A DNA stretch of 18,632 nt from an uncultured Lachnospiraceae bacterium (GCA_910588895.1 CAJUSS010000024.1:1-18632), one strand, 5' to 3'; shown: positions 1-7,033, counted from the stretch's first letter. The notes: a model not told the origin generated them from the letters alone. Translations and numbers: made by a program.

Positions 1-8
1 CTCCCGGG

Positions 9-710
9 CTACTCCACACGCATCATCCGGTATCCCACCCCGATATGGGTCTGGATGTACTGCGGCGCGCCTTCTCCCGCCTCCAGCTTCTTCCGGAGAG
101 CCGCCATGAACACACGCAGGGAAGCCACATCGTTCTCCCAGCTCCTTCCCCAGATGTTCTGGGTGATGAAGGTGTGGGTCAGCACCTTGCCCACATTTTT
201 CGACAGCAAACACAAAAGCTTATATTCGATCGGCGTCAGATGCAGTTCCCGGCCGTTAAGATAGGCACAGCCGCCGGCATAGTCCACCCGCAGGCTGCCG
301 TTGACAAAGACAGAGCTGGCAGCCAGCGCCTCCGCAGACATGAACGAGAGCCGCCTCTGGGTCACCCGCAGCCTGGCCAGCAGCTCCTCCACGGAAAAGG
401 GCTTTGTCAGATAATCGTCCGCGCCTGCGTCCAGGGCCTGTATCTTATCGGTATCCTCGCTCCTGGCGCTGATCACGATGATCGGCATATTGGACCAGGT
501 CCTGACCGCCTCGATCACCTGGACTCCGTCCATATCCGGCAGGCCCAGATCCAGGAGCATGATATCCGGGTCATGGGATGAGGCCTCCACGATGGCCATC
601 TCCCCATTGACCGCAGTCAGATAGCGGTAATCATGGGTCTTTAAGGTAGTGGTCATCAGGTTCCGCACAGGGGCATCATCCTCCACCACTAAGATCAGCG
701 GTCTGTTCAT
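9..710 (-). CDS. kdpE: KdpE-type response regulator (OmpR/PhoB family)
   Basis: This is the DNA-binding half of a potassium-responsive two-component system, a 233-residue cytoplasmic transcription factor phosphorylated by KdpD. The receiver domain covers residues 4-115, with acidic residues D11/D12, phospho-acceptor D54 (MLLDLGLPD), S81 and the invariant K103 (LTKPF). A winged-helix DNA-binding domain fills residues 130-230 and ends in GVGYRM, typical of the OmpR family. The frame stays open about 100 codons further upstream, but that extension runs inside kdpD and is low-complexity. I chose the ATG at 710 because it is preceded by a strong GGGAGGTGG site and begins with a canonical receiver start (MNRPLILVVEDD). 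It overlaps the kdpD end by 35 bp, so the two are translationally coupled. The usual kdpFABC targets are not in view; a nearby ktrA suggests a Ktr/Trk target. The stop lies 8 bases from the window edge. Confidence 0.95.
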   Translation of the reverse strand: MNRPLILVVEDDAPVRNLMTTTLKTHDYRYLTAVNGEMAIVEASSHDPDIMLLDLGLPDMDGVQVIEAVRTWSNMPIIVISARSEDTDKIQALDAGADDYLTKPFSVEELLARLRVTQRRLSFMSAEALAASSVFVNGSLRVDYAGGCAYLNGRELHLTPIEYKLLCLLSKNVGKVLTHTFITQNIWGRSWENDVASLRVFMAALRKKLEAGEGAPQYIQTHIGVGYRMMRVE

Positions 711-3384
711 ATGTCTCCACCTCCCCTGCAGGTAATGTAAATGTAAACGCCGCGCCGCCATAGGGGCTGTCCGCTGCCCAGATGCGCCCGCCATGAGCCA
801 TGACGATCGACCGGCACAGAGAGAGCCCCAGCCCCAGGCTCCGACGGCTGTCCCCGATCTTGTCCGCTCCGGTATAGAACATATCGAACACATGCTCCTT
901 TTTCTCATCCGGTATCCCCGGCCCGTCGTCAGAGACAGACACCTGGACCATACCCTCCCGGACCGAGAGCCCAATCCAGATCGAAGATCCGGCAGGCGTA
1001 TATTTGATCGCATTGTCCACCAGATTGATGACCACCTGAACGATCAGCTTCGTGTCGATCTGGGCCAGGATCAGCTCCTGCTCACAGTCCACATGGATGG
1101 TATGCTCCCTGCTCTTCCGGTCTACATGGCGCAGCGCCTCATAGACCACCTCATCCATCAGCTCCAGGGAACGGCCCAGCTTTACGCGGCTCTCGTCCAG
1201 ACGGGTCACCGCCAGCAGATTTTCCACCATATCGATCAGCCAGATGGAATCATCATAGATATCGGAGAAGATCTGTGTCCTGGAAGCATCATCCAGCTTC
1301 TGATAGTCGGTCAGCAGATTGCTGGCATTGCCGGAGATCGCGGTCAAGGGTGTCCTAAGGTCATGGGAGATCGCGCGGAGCAGATCGGCACGGAGCTGTT
1401 CGTTCTTTGCCAGGAGAGCCGCCTCCGCTTTTTCTCTTGCGTTCTTGATATTTTCCAGCGCCAATGCACATTCCCCTAAGATGGACAGGAGCACGCTGAT
1501 CTCAAAAGGCTCCGGCGGCCGCCCCTCTACCGCGATCCCCACCACCCCATAGACCTGCCGGTCCACCCGGATCGCCAGATAAAGGCAGCCTGCATCTGCC
1601 AGCGTGTCTGTGGTCGCCCCGGCGTGGTGGTTATTACAAAAGACCCACTCTGCCACCTCCATTTCCCCATCCGACAAAAGGTCGGGCCTGTCCCCTCCGC
1701 TTGCGGGATACAGGACCGGAGCGGACAGGCCATCCTCTTTAGCAAGGTACATCACCACATCCTTTTTCAGCAGCTTCAAGATCTGACCGGCCGTAGCCGA
1801 GACCACAGACCAGGCATCCCGCTCCTTCTGCAAAAGCTGGTTGGTCTCCAGCAGGATCTTTGTCCGGAACGCCGACTCCGCCGACCGCTTTGCATGCTCC
1901 TTTAACCGGGATGCCAGTGAACTGGTCAGAAAGGCAGCCAGGAACATGACCATGAAGGTCACCAGATAACCGGGATCGTGGAAACGAAAGGTAAAATGGG
2001 GCAAGGTAAAGCAAAAGTTGAACACCAGCACACTGAGCACCGATGCCAGCAGGCTGCACAGCCGATTTGTGGTGATCACGGAAACGACCAGCACCCCCAG
2101 GATATAGACCGTGATGATATTGGCCTCCGTAAAGGCCAGACGTTCAAAGACATACCCCACCAGGGTCGCCGCCAGCAGGACAAGGATGGTCTTTCCCATA
2201 TCCAGCAGGGACACAGCCGCTATCTGGTACAGCCTTCTTCCAGGCTGCTGATAAGCGCCTGCAGCCGCCACATCCGGGATGATATGGATATCCAGGTTCG
2301 GCGCGTTCCAGATCAGCTGGTCTGTGAGAGCCGGCCTTCTGAACAATCCTCTCCTGGCCGCCGTGCTGCGCCCGATCACGATCTTCGATACGCCAAAAAG
2401 CCGGGCGAACTCCGCGATCTGGAGGGGAACGTCCCCGCCATAGGTGGTCTCCACCGCGGCGCCCAGCTGCTGTGCCAGACGTATGTTCTCCCGCAGTCGT
2501 TTTTTATCGGCCTCCTGGGCCTTTGAAAAGCCGGGGGTCTCGACAAATAGCGCCGTAAATTTTCCCCGAAACGCATTGGCCATCCTGGCTGCGGTCCGGA
2601 TGAGCTTCGCGTTAGACGGTGAAGAGGAGAGACAGACCAGGATATGCTCCTCTGTTTGATGCTCATCGCGGCCTTTAAAACGTTCCCTGGCCCTAAGGCG
2701 GTCCAGCCGGTCCGCGCAGCGCCGCAGGGCCAGCTCCCGCAGAGCGGTCAGGTCCTCGAGCTTGGATGCAGCCAGGCTCGAGGCCTCGGATGTCCTCTGG
2801 GTCTTGGCGGCCGTTCCTCTCAGGTCCCAGGCGGCCGTTCCCTCCATCCGTTCCAGCAGACTTTCCGGCTCCACATCGACCAGCTCCACCTGGTCCGCTC
2901 CGTCAAAGATGGAATCCGGGATGCGCTCCCCGTTCCGTGTCCCCGTGATCGAGGCCACGGTATCGTTCAGGCTCTCGATCTGCCAGACATCCACAGTGGT
3001 GTAGACATCGATCCCCGCCTTTAACAGCTCCCACACATCCTGATAGCGTCTGGCATGACGGCAGCCCGGACCATTGCTGTGGGCCAGTCCGTCCACCAGG
3101 AGGAGCGCAGGCTTCCTCTTAAGCGCCCCGTCAAGGTCAAACTCCTCCAGGATGCCTCCGCCGCCCAGATCCCGGGGAGGGAGCTGCTCCAGACCGTTCA
3201 GCAGCGCCAAAGTCTGGCTATACGGCTGAGGTCCTATATAGCCGGCCACCACATCGATCCCTTTTTCCCGGGCCTGATGTGCGGCCCGGAGCATAGCATA
3301 GGTCTTTCCCACGCCGGCGGCATAGCCGAAAAAGATCTTCAGTTTTCCCTGCTCTCTCCTCTGCGCCCTCTTCTCCTCGTCCAT
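676..3384 (-). CDS. kdpD: KdpD-type sensor histidine kinase
   Basis: This membrane histidine kinase senses potassium or turgor and phosphorylates KdpE. The 902 residues match full-length KdpD. In order they hold an N-terminal KdpD domain (about 14-225) with P-loop GYAAGVGKT at 20-28, a universal-stress-protein-like domain (about 246-370), four membrane spans (about 395-490), a GAF-like region (about 525-645), and a HisKA/HATPase core (about 665-885). The core has phospho-acceptor H674 in the ISHDLRTPL box, an N-box with N787 and N791, DDGPGIPD at 819-826, and the glycine-rich GLGLSL at 851-856. Oddity: the family motif DELAHTN reads DGLAHSN (98-104), so the Walker-B-like Glu is Gly, and the usual NVQHxESLND is DVWQIESLND. 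AGGAGA sits 5 bases before the ATG. Upstream, 70 bp away, is the small LysR-like gene, and kdpE overlaps its end. The kinase core looks fully functional; the N-terminal ATP-binding domain may not be. Confidence 0.96.
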   Translation of the reverse strand: MDEEKRAQRREQGKLKIFFGYAAGVGKTYAMLRAAHQAREKGIDVVAGYIGPQPYSQTLALLNGLEQLPPRDLGGGGILEEFDLDGALKRKPALLLVDGLAHSNGPGCRHARRYQDVWELLKAGIDVYTTVDVWQIESLNDTVASITGTRNGERIPDSIFDGADQVELVDVEPESLLERMEGTAAWDLRGTAAKTQRTSEASSLAASKLEDLTALRELALRRCADRLDRLRARERFKGRDEHQTEEHILVCLSSSPSNAKLIRTAARMANAFRGKFTALFVETPGFSKAQEADKKRLRENIRLAQQLGAAVETTYGGDVPLQIAEFARLFGVSKIVIGRSTAARRGLFRRPALTDQLIWNAPNLDIHIIPDVAAAGAYQQPGRRLYQIAAVSLLDMGKTILVLLAATLVGYVFERLAFTEANIITVYILGVLVVSVITTNRLCSLLASVLSVLVFNFCFTLPHFTFRFHDPGYLVTFMVMFLAAFLTSSLASRLKEHAKRSAESAFRTKILLETNQLLQKERDAWSVVSATAGQILKLLKKDVVMYLAKEDGLSAPVLYPASGGDRPDLLSDGEMEVAEWVFCNNHHAGATTDTLADAGCLYLAIRVDRQVYGVVGIAVEGRPPEPFEISVLLSILGECALALENIKNAREKAEAALLAKNEQLRADLLRAISHDLRTPLTAISGNASNLLTDYQKLDDASRTQIFSDIYDDSIWLIDMVENLLAVTRLDESRVKLGRSLELMDEVVYEALRHVDRKSREHTIHVDCEQELILAQIDTKLIVQVVINLVDNAIKYTPAGSSIWIGLSVREGMVQVSVSDDGPGIPDEKKEHVFDMFYTGADKIGDSRRSLGLGLSLCRSIVMAHGGRIWAADSPYGGAAFTFTLPAGEVETYEQTADLSGGG

Positions 3385-3454
3385 ACAGCTCTCCTGCCTG
3401 CAGCTTCAACATCAACACAAGCCTCTTTTTGCGGGCTCTCTGTCTGCATACTTA

Positions 3455-3844
3455 TCATACCACTTTTCGACGGTCTTTTCCAGCCGCTGTTTGCCTTGTC
3501 TGAGGCTTAAGCCATAATGCTCCGGCGATATCTTCATCCCCGTCGCATGCAAAGATCGCATCGTATCGGTCCTCTGAGAACCCCTGCAGCAGCTCTTCCG
3601 CAGTCCCGCTGTAGAGCTGCAGGGACACATCCGGGTGGTCCTTAGAGAGCCTCGCCAATATGCCTGTGATCCGCTCTGCCGGCATGGGGTCTAAAAAGCC
3701 CAGGCTCAGCCGGCCGGCAGCTGTATGGGGCTCCGGCTCCTGCCTCCGATATCCTGCAGCCAAAAAACGCTCCCATCGGTCCACGCTGTGATACCCAAGG
3801 AACCCAATCCCTATAAACATGATCAACAGCAACCCTTCCTTCAT
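3455..3844 (-). CDS. Small membrane-anchored protein resembling a LysR effector-binding half-domain
   Basis: I do not recognise a named family with certainty. The 129 residues begin with one hydrophobic span (about 4-18, LLLIMFIGIGFLG). A short charged linker (20-44) follows, then about 60 residues (45-105) that read like the first lobe of a LysR substrate-binding domain: the strand RLSLGFLDP, helix ERITGILARLSKDHPDV, strand SLQLYSG, helix TAEELLQGFSEDRYDAIF. A basic tail ends the protein. There is no helix-turn-helix, so it is not a LysR regulator. GAGGAGG lies just upstream of the ATG. It sits between ktrA (103 bp upstream) and kdpD (70 bp downstream), so co-transcription is likely. From the context I infer a membrane-tethered accessory or ligand-sensing protein for the potassium system; that role is a guess. 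A truncated LysR gene is unlikely, because the start is a clean membrane anchor with its own ribosome site. Confidence 0.75.
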   Translation of the reverse strand: MKEGLLLIMFIGIGFLGYHSVDRWERFLAAGYRRQEPEPHTAAGRLSLGFLDPMPAERITGILARLSKDHPDVSLQLYSGTAEELLQGFSEDRYDAIFACDGDEDIAGALWLKPQTRQTAAGKDRRKVV

Positions 3845-3860
3845 ATCCCCACCTCCTCAT

Positions 3861-3916
3861 CTTGTCAAACACACTTGTCAGATGCTCCCTCCATATCCCG
3901 GCCGCCCTCCGGCGGC
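3861..3916 (-). repeat. Intercistronic direct repeat and GC hairpin between ktrA and the small LysR-like gene
   Basis: CTTGTCA occurs twice (3861-3867 and 3874-3880), which on the coding strand is TGACAAG separated by TGTGTT. On the ktrA side is a perfect 6-bp hairpin, GCCGCC-CTCC-GGCGGC (3901-3916). There is no T-run, so it is not a classical terminator. It may process or stabilise the message, or separate expression levels of ktrA and the downstream genes. A functional role is uncertain. Confidence 0.35.
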
Positions 3917-3947
3917 GATCCGGATGTCCTGCCCCCTCATCCTCCGA

Positions 3948-4598
3948 TCATATGTGAAAGCATTTCTGCAGATCCTTATACAGCCCTAATACCAGCATGG
4001 TCTCACTCTCCCCCAACACCGTTTCTGTGGTGACGGAAAGCTCCAGCCGCCCCTCCCGTTTGACCCCCATGATGTTCACATTGTAGCGCTTGCGGATATC
4101 CAGCTGCCCCACGGTCCGTCCGACCCAATCTTTGGGGATCTGCACTTCGAACATGGCATGGTCGCCGTCCAGCTCTATGTAATCCAGGATATGGTCCGCG
4201 CTGTAACGGATCGCCGTCCATCTGGCCAGCTGCTTTTCTGGATAGACCACCTCGTCCGCCCCATTGTGCAGCAAAAACCGGGCCTGCACATCCCGTGACG
4301 CCCTGGCCACCACCAGCCGCGCCCCGGCATCCTTTAGCAGAGCGGTAGTCTCTAGAGAACTCTGGAAATCATTCCCGATCGCGACGATGCACACATCAAA
4401 ATCCGCTATCCCTAAGGTGCCTATAAAATCTGCATTTGTACTGTTCCCGATCTGCGCATTGGTCACAAAGGAAAGCACCTCCTCTACGCGCTCCTCCACC
4501 TGGTCCACCGCCATGACCTGATGGCCCAGCTGGTCCAGCTGTCTGGCGATATGCTTCCCAAATCTTCCAAGGCCGATCAAAAGCACTGATCTTACCAT
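3948..4598 (-). CDS. ktrA: KtrA/TrkA potassium channel RCK regulatory subunit
   Basis: This is a cytoplasmic gating subunit of a Ktr/Trk potassium transporter. It binds nucleotides and opens or closes a membrane KtrB/TrkH partner. The 216 residues are the usual length for single-RCK KtrA. The Rossmann RCK_N domain (1-125) has GLGRFG at 9-14 and the nucleotide-binding acid D32 at the end of the second strand (MAVD). RCK_C (about 135-212) ends the protein with VLGESETMLVLG. AGGAGG precedes the ATG. Its membrane partner is missing on both sides: hsp20 lies upstream behind its own terminator, and the small LysR-like gene then kdpDE lie downstream. Being followed by kdpDE suggests that the two-component system controls a Ktr/Trk route here. 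The family call is secure; the choice between the names ktrA and trkA is loose. Confidence 0.93.
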   Translation of the reverse strand: MVRSVLLIGLGRFGKHIARQLDQLGHQVMAVDQVEERVEEVLSFVTNAQIGNSTNADFIGTLGIADFDVCIVAIGNDFQSSLETTALLKDAGARLVVARASRDVQARFLLHNGADEVVYPEKQLARWTAIRYSADHILDYIELDGDHAMFEVQIPKDWVGRTVGQLDIRKRYNVNIMGVKREGRLELSVTTETVLGESETMLVLGLYKDLQKCFHI

Positions 4599-4710
4599 TT
4601 TCTCCTCCTGCTCTTTTATCGCTCTTTGTCTTTTTTGCTGCTCTCTTGTTGCTTTACCGTTCTATGTCTATGATACAGGAAGGCGCCTAAAGAAGGTGAA
4701 AGGATCTTGG

Positions 4711-4740
4711 GCGTTGTATTAAGATGGCATAAAGATAAGG
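4711..4740 (-). promoter_or_regulatory. Candidate repeated half-sites upstream of ktrA
   Basis: Upstream of ktrA the coding strand carries three similar T/A-rich units close together: CTTATC, CTTTATGCC and CTTAATAC. Tandem half-sites about one helical turn apart are how OmpR/PhoB-family regulators such as KdpE normally bind. No good -35/-10 pair could be assigned next to them. That they are a KdpE site is inference only. Confidence 0.3.
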
Positions 4741-4786
4741 CGGCGCTACAGATGCAAGGGACACAAAACGCAAAAATAGGAGACTG

Positions 4787-4837
4787 CAAAAAAGCAGCCA
4801 CGCAGATGATCTGCACTTTGATCATCTGCGTGGCCGC
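4787..4837 (-). terminator. Rho-independent terminator of hsp20
   Basis: Four bases beyond the hsp20 stop, an 18-bp inverted repeat (arms 4794-4811 and 4820-4837, one G-U pair, 8-base loop) forms a strong hairpin. On the minus strand it is followed directly by TTTTTT (4788-4793). This separates hsp20 from ktrA and implies that ktrA has its own promoter within about 4600-4780. Confidence 0.92.
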
Positions 4838-4841
4838 CTCA

Positions 4842-5273
4842 TCAGCCTTCGATCGCGATATACTTCTTGTCCTCCACCGCAGGCCTTGCCTCCTTCTTGG
4901 GGATCTGCAGCTTCAGGGTCCCATTCTCAAACCTGGCCTTGATATCCTCCTGGGTGATCTGCTCGCCTACATAGAAGCTCCGGCTGCAGGTGCCGCTGTA
5001 ACGCTCCCGGCGGATGTAGCGGCCAGCCTCATCCCTCTCTTCCTTCTGGGTATCAGAGGTGGCGTTGATCGTCAGGTAGCCGTCCTTTAGCTCTGCATTC
5101 ACGTCCTCCTTCTTCACGCCCGGCAGGTCCATGGTCACCTCGTAGCTGCTATCCAGATCCTTGATATCTGTCCGCATCATCTGGTGTGTCCCGCTGTCAA
5201 ATTTATAGCCCCGGAACGGTACTCCAAAAAAGTCATCAAAAAGATCATCTCTAAAAATACTTGGCATCAACAT
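4842..5273 (-). CDS. hsp20: Hsp20/alpha-crystallin small heat-shock protein
   Basis: This is an ATP-independent holdase chaperone that binds unfolding proteins in the cytoplasm. The 143 residues are typical of bacterial small heat-shock proteins. A short N-terminal arm (MLMPSIFRDDLFDDFF) is a classic start, the alpha-crystallin domain covers about 34-128 (YEVTMDLPGVKKEDV near its start, NGTLKLQIPK near its end), and a short C-terminal tail follows. The start ATG at 5273 has GGAG-type sites upstream. It is monocistronic, with its own terminator 4 bases after the stop. A promoter overlapping a CIRCE element lies about 160 bp upstream, so HrcA repression released by heat is the likely control. 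The roughly 150-base leader is longer than needed. Confidence 0.95.
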   Translation of the reverse strand: MLMPSIFRDDLFDDFFGVPFRGYKFDSGTHQMMRTDIKDLDSSYEVTMDLPGVKKEDVNAELKDGYLTINATSDTQKEERDEAGRYIRRERYSGTCSRSFYVGEQITQEDIKARFENGTLKLQIPKKEARPAVEDKKYIAIEG

Positions 5274-5432
5274 ATATCCTCTCTCCTTTTCTATATTTTT
5301 TCTGCCCAGGTCACGGTCCGGATACTCTGAGCCCTCCCTGTGCTGTTGTCTTGCTCTGAACTGAGGCGATCCGCTGTTCCTTCCGGATCCTTGATCTGTC
5401 TGTTTCTTTTTTGTTCCTCATGTTCTATGTGT

Positions 5433-5461
5433 AATATAACACATATTATCAGCACTGTCAA
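5433..5461 (-). promoter_or_regulatory. Sigma-A promoter of hsp20
   Basis: The minus strand reads TTGACA (5456-5461), 17 bases, TATATT (5433-5438): a perfect -35 box with ideal spacing and a good -10 box. Transcription would start near 5425, giving a leader of about 150 bases before hsp20. The -35 box lies inside the CIRCE element, so a bound HrcA would block polymerase. Confidence 0.85.
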
Positions 5462-5475
5462 GCGTCGAGTGCTAA
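5449..5475 (-). promoter_or_regulatory. CIRCE operator (HrcA binding site)
   Basis: The CIRCE consensus is TTAGCACTC-N9-GAGTGCTAA. The plus strand here reads TCAGCACTG-N9-GAGTGCTAA: the right half is perfect, the left half has two mismatches, and the spacer is exactly 9. It overlaps the -35 box of the hsp20 promoter, the standard geometry for HrcA repression of heat-shock genes in Gram-positive bacteria. Confidence 0.9.
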
Positions 5476-5490
5476 TAATTTTGTGTAAAT

Positions 5491-5523
5491 TTTGTGGATC
5501 CCTTATTTTATGGGATCCACAGA
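5491..5523. repeat. Hairpin upstream of the hsp20 promoter
   Basis: GTGGATCCC (5494-5502) and GGGATCCAC (5512-5520) are perfect inverted arms around an AT-rich 9-base loop, and three further flanking bases also pair. On the plus strand GGTTTTT follows after a few bases, so it could terminate plus-strand transcription, though no plus-strand gene reads into it. On the minus strand it lies between the recombinase remnant and the hsp20 promoter and may insulate hsp20. Confidence 0.5.
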
Positions 5524-5560
5524 GGTTTTTCACTTGCTTTCGCACTCAATTTTCTTGATC

Positions 5561-5573
5561 TGACCACATTTTA
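5561..5573 (+). repeat. 13-bp direct repeat, copy 1 (TGACCACATTTTA)
   Basis: This is identical to 8747-8759 in the same orientation. It lies 18 bases beyond the end of the recombinase remnant, and the second copy lies just upstream of the transposase gene. Possible readings are att-like borders of a decayed mobile element, two ends left by related insertion sequences, or chance in AT-rich spacer DNA. Confidence 0.4.
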
Positions 5574-5590
5574 CGACAACAACTTATAGT

Positions 5591-5766
5591 TTATACCACA
5601 GCAGGTACGGTTTTCGGCAGATCCATTTTAGACATCTCACCCTCCACATGAGACATTTCAGCAATGTGATCTAGATATCCATTGTGATCTGTGCATCAAA
5701 ATGTCCCATCGCATACTGCATAACCTTTGGATTTTCTGCCAGCAGGTTTTCCTTCTTACCTTTACA
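5591..5766 (-). pseudogene. Remnant of a tyrosine recombinase/integrase C-terminus (frameshifted)
   Basis: On the minus strand one frame reads KKENLLAENPKVMQYAMGH, then FDAQITMDI and a TAG stop at 5671-5673. This matches the C-terminal catalytic region of Tn916/phage-type integrases, whose consensus resembles NPKVMQYVMGH...TMDVYNHI. In the next frame the protein resumes across the same point as DHIAEMSHVEGEMSKMD and ends at TAA 5591-5593. Joined, the two frames give the expected MDIY-DHIAEMSH, so a single frameshift broke the gene. No catalytic core (the Arg and HxxR boxes) can be followed further upstream. It is therefore a decayed 3' stump of an integrase from a lost integrative element. 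The assignment rests on motif recognition by eye. Confidence 0.7.
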
Positions 5767-6034
5767 GGACCAGACGGCACCCTGCTCTCCCATAAGGGAC
5801 ATGCGCTTTGACGGCTATAACACCTTGAACGGGCAGTTATGTTTGGATGGCCATAAGCACATCCTATCCGCCACACGCCTGGACCTCTCTGCCGATGAGA
5901 TCATGGCATTCGGCGACGCGCTCGATCTTGCCATCTGTCGATCGCATATTTAAACATGTCCATTCTCTGTATCTGCATTATAGCATGATCCATAGCTCTC
6001 GGAAACCAATCTTCCTTGATCTTCCAGTATATCA
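5767..6034. other. Gene-poor stretch between the integrase remnant and the aldo/keto reductase
   Basis: I see no convincing gene here. A plus-strand frame open from about 5800 to 5953 encodes around 45 residues with reasonable composition (DGYNTLNGQLCLDGHKHIL, then LDLSADEIMAFGDALDLAI), but it lacks a good ribosome site and I do not recognise it. It may be another fragment of the element that supplied the integrase. No terminator hairpin for the aldo/keto reductase is obvious. Confidence 0.4.
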
Positions 6035-7033
6035 TTAACAGATAACCTCTACGATCTCCTCGATCCGCCGCAATTCCTCCTCCGAAAGCCTTGCCGCCGA
6101 CAGGATCTTGCAGTTATCCAGGATCTGCTGGGGCTTAGATGCGCCGATGAGCACACTGGTCACCTGATCGTCCTTTAGGACCCAGCTTAAAGCCATCTGG
6201 GCCAGGGTCTGGCCTCTTTCGGATGCGATCGCATTTAGCGCTCTGATCTTAGGTAGCTTCTCCTTAACCTGCTCCTCCCGGAGGAAACGCCCGTCGGTCC
6301 TGATCCGGCTGTCTGCGGGGATTCCCTCCAGATAGCGGTCCGTCAAAAGGCCCTGGGCCAGGGGGCTGAAGGCGATGATCCCCTTCCCATCCTCTGCCGC
6401 CGCCTTCTTTAAACCATTTTCCTCAATCGTCCGGTCAAAGATCGAATACCGGTTCTGGTTGATGATGAAGGGGCAGTGCAGCTTCTTCAGGATCGCCGCC
6501 GCCCTTTTCATAGTCTCCCCGTCATAGTTGGAGAGGCCCGCATACAAAGCCTTCCCGCTCTTGACGGCGCTGTCCAATGCGCCCATGGTCTCCTCCAAAG
6601 GCGTTTCCGGGTCCATCCTGTGGTGATAGAAGATATCCACATAGTCAAGCCCCAGCCGCTTTAAGCTCTGGTCCAGGCTGGCCAGCAGGTATTTGCGGCT
6701 CCCGAAGTTCCCATAAGGGCCCTCCCACATATCATACCCGGCCTTTGTGCTGACGATCAGCTCATCCCGGTAGGCATGCATCTCCTCCTTTAGGATCTTC
6801 CCGAGATTCCTCTCCGCGTTCCCCGGCTCCGGCCCATAGTTATTGGCCAGGTCAAAATGGGTGATCCCCTGGTCAAAGGCCGTAAAGCACATGGCTTTCA
6901 TGTTTTCATAGTCTCCGCCGGACCCGAAATTATGCCACAGCCCTAAGGAGACTATGGGAAGCTTTAGACCGCTCTTTCCCGACCGGTGATAGGTCATCTT
7001 TTCATACCGTCCTTCTGCTGCCTGATAGCTCAT
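6035..7033 (-). CDS. Aldo/keto reductase, YghZ/Gpr (L-glyceraldehyde 3-phosphate reductase) type
   Basis: This is a cytoplasmic NADPH-dependent reductase of small aldehydes and ketones. E. coli YghZ reduces L-glyceraldehyde 3-phosphate and methylglyoxal. The 332-residue (alpha/beta)8 barrel has the full tetrad: D61 and Y66 (FDLANNYG), K97 (VSTKAGY) and H138 (FYHHRMD). The YghZ subgroup signature ISLGLWHNFG appears as VSLGLWHNFG near residue 28. The C-terminal NADP-binding segment shows VLIGASKPQQILDN. The start at 7033 has GGTGGAG just upstream; an internal ATG at residue 13 (MTYHRSGKSGL) is an alternative start that also fits the family. It stands alone between a recombinase remnant and a transposase, so it may have arrived with, or been stranded by, mobile DNA. 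Detoxification of reactive carbonyls is the likely role. Confidence 0.9.
   Translation of the reverse strand: MSYQAAEGRYEKMTYHRSGKSGLKLPIVSLGLWHNFGSGGDYENMKAMCFTAFDQGITHFDLANNYGPEPGNAERNLGKILKEEMHAYRDELIVSTKAGYDMWEGPYGNFGSRKYLLASLDQSLKRLGLDYVDIFYHHRMDPETPLEETMGALDSAVKSGKALYAGLSNYDGETMKRAAAILKKLHCPFIINQNRYSIFDRTIEENGLKKAAAEDGKGIIAFSPLAQGLLTDRYLEGIPADSRIRTDGRFLREEQVKEKLPKIRALNAIASERGQTLAQMALSWVLKDDQVTSVLIGASKPQQILDNCKILSAARLSEEELRRIEEIVEVIC

Noticed and set aside
45..581. Plus-strand frames opposite kdpE, kdpD, ktrA, the M20/M24 genes, EIICB and gltBD
   Set aside because: They are antisense shadows of well-supported genes, without domains or ribosome sites.
711..1013. N-terminal extension of the kdpE frame
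   Set aside because: It lies wholly inside kdpD, is rich in Arg/Ser, and the internal ATG at 710 has a strong ribosome site and starts a canonical receiver domain.
5291..5545. 84-codon minus-strand frame upstream of hsp20
   Set aside because: It overlaps the hsp20 leader, promoter, CIRCE element and hairpin and has no family resemblance or ribosome site.
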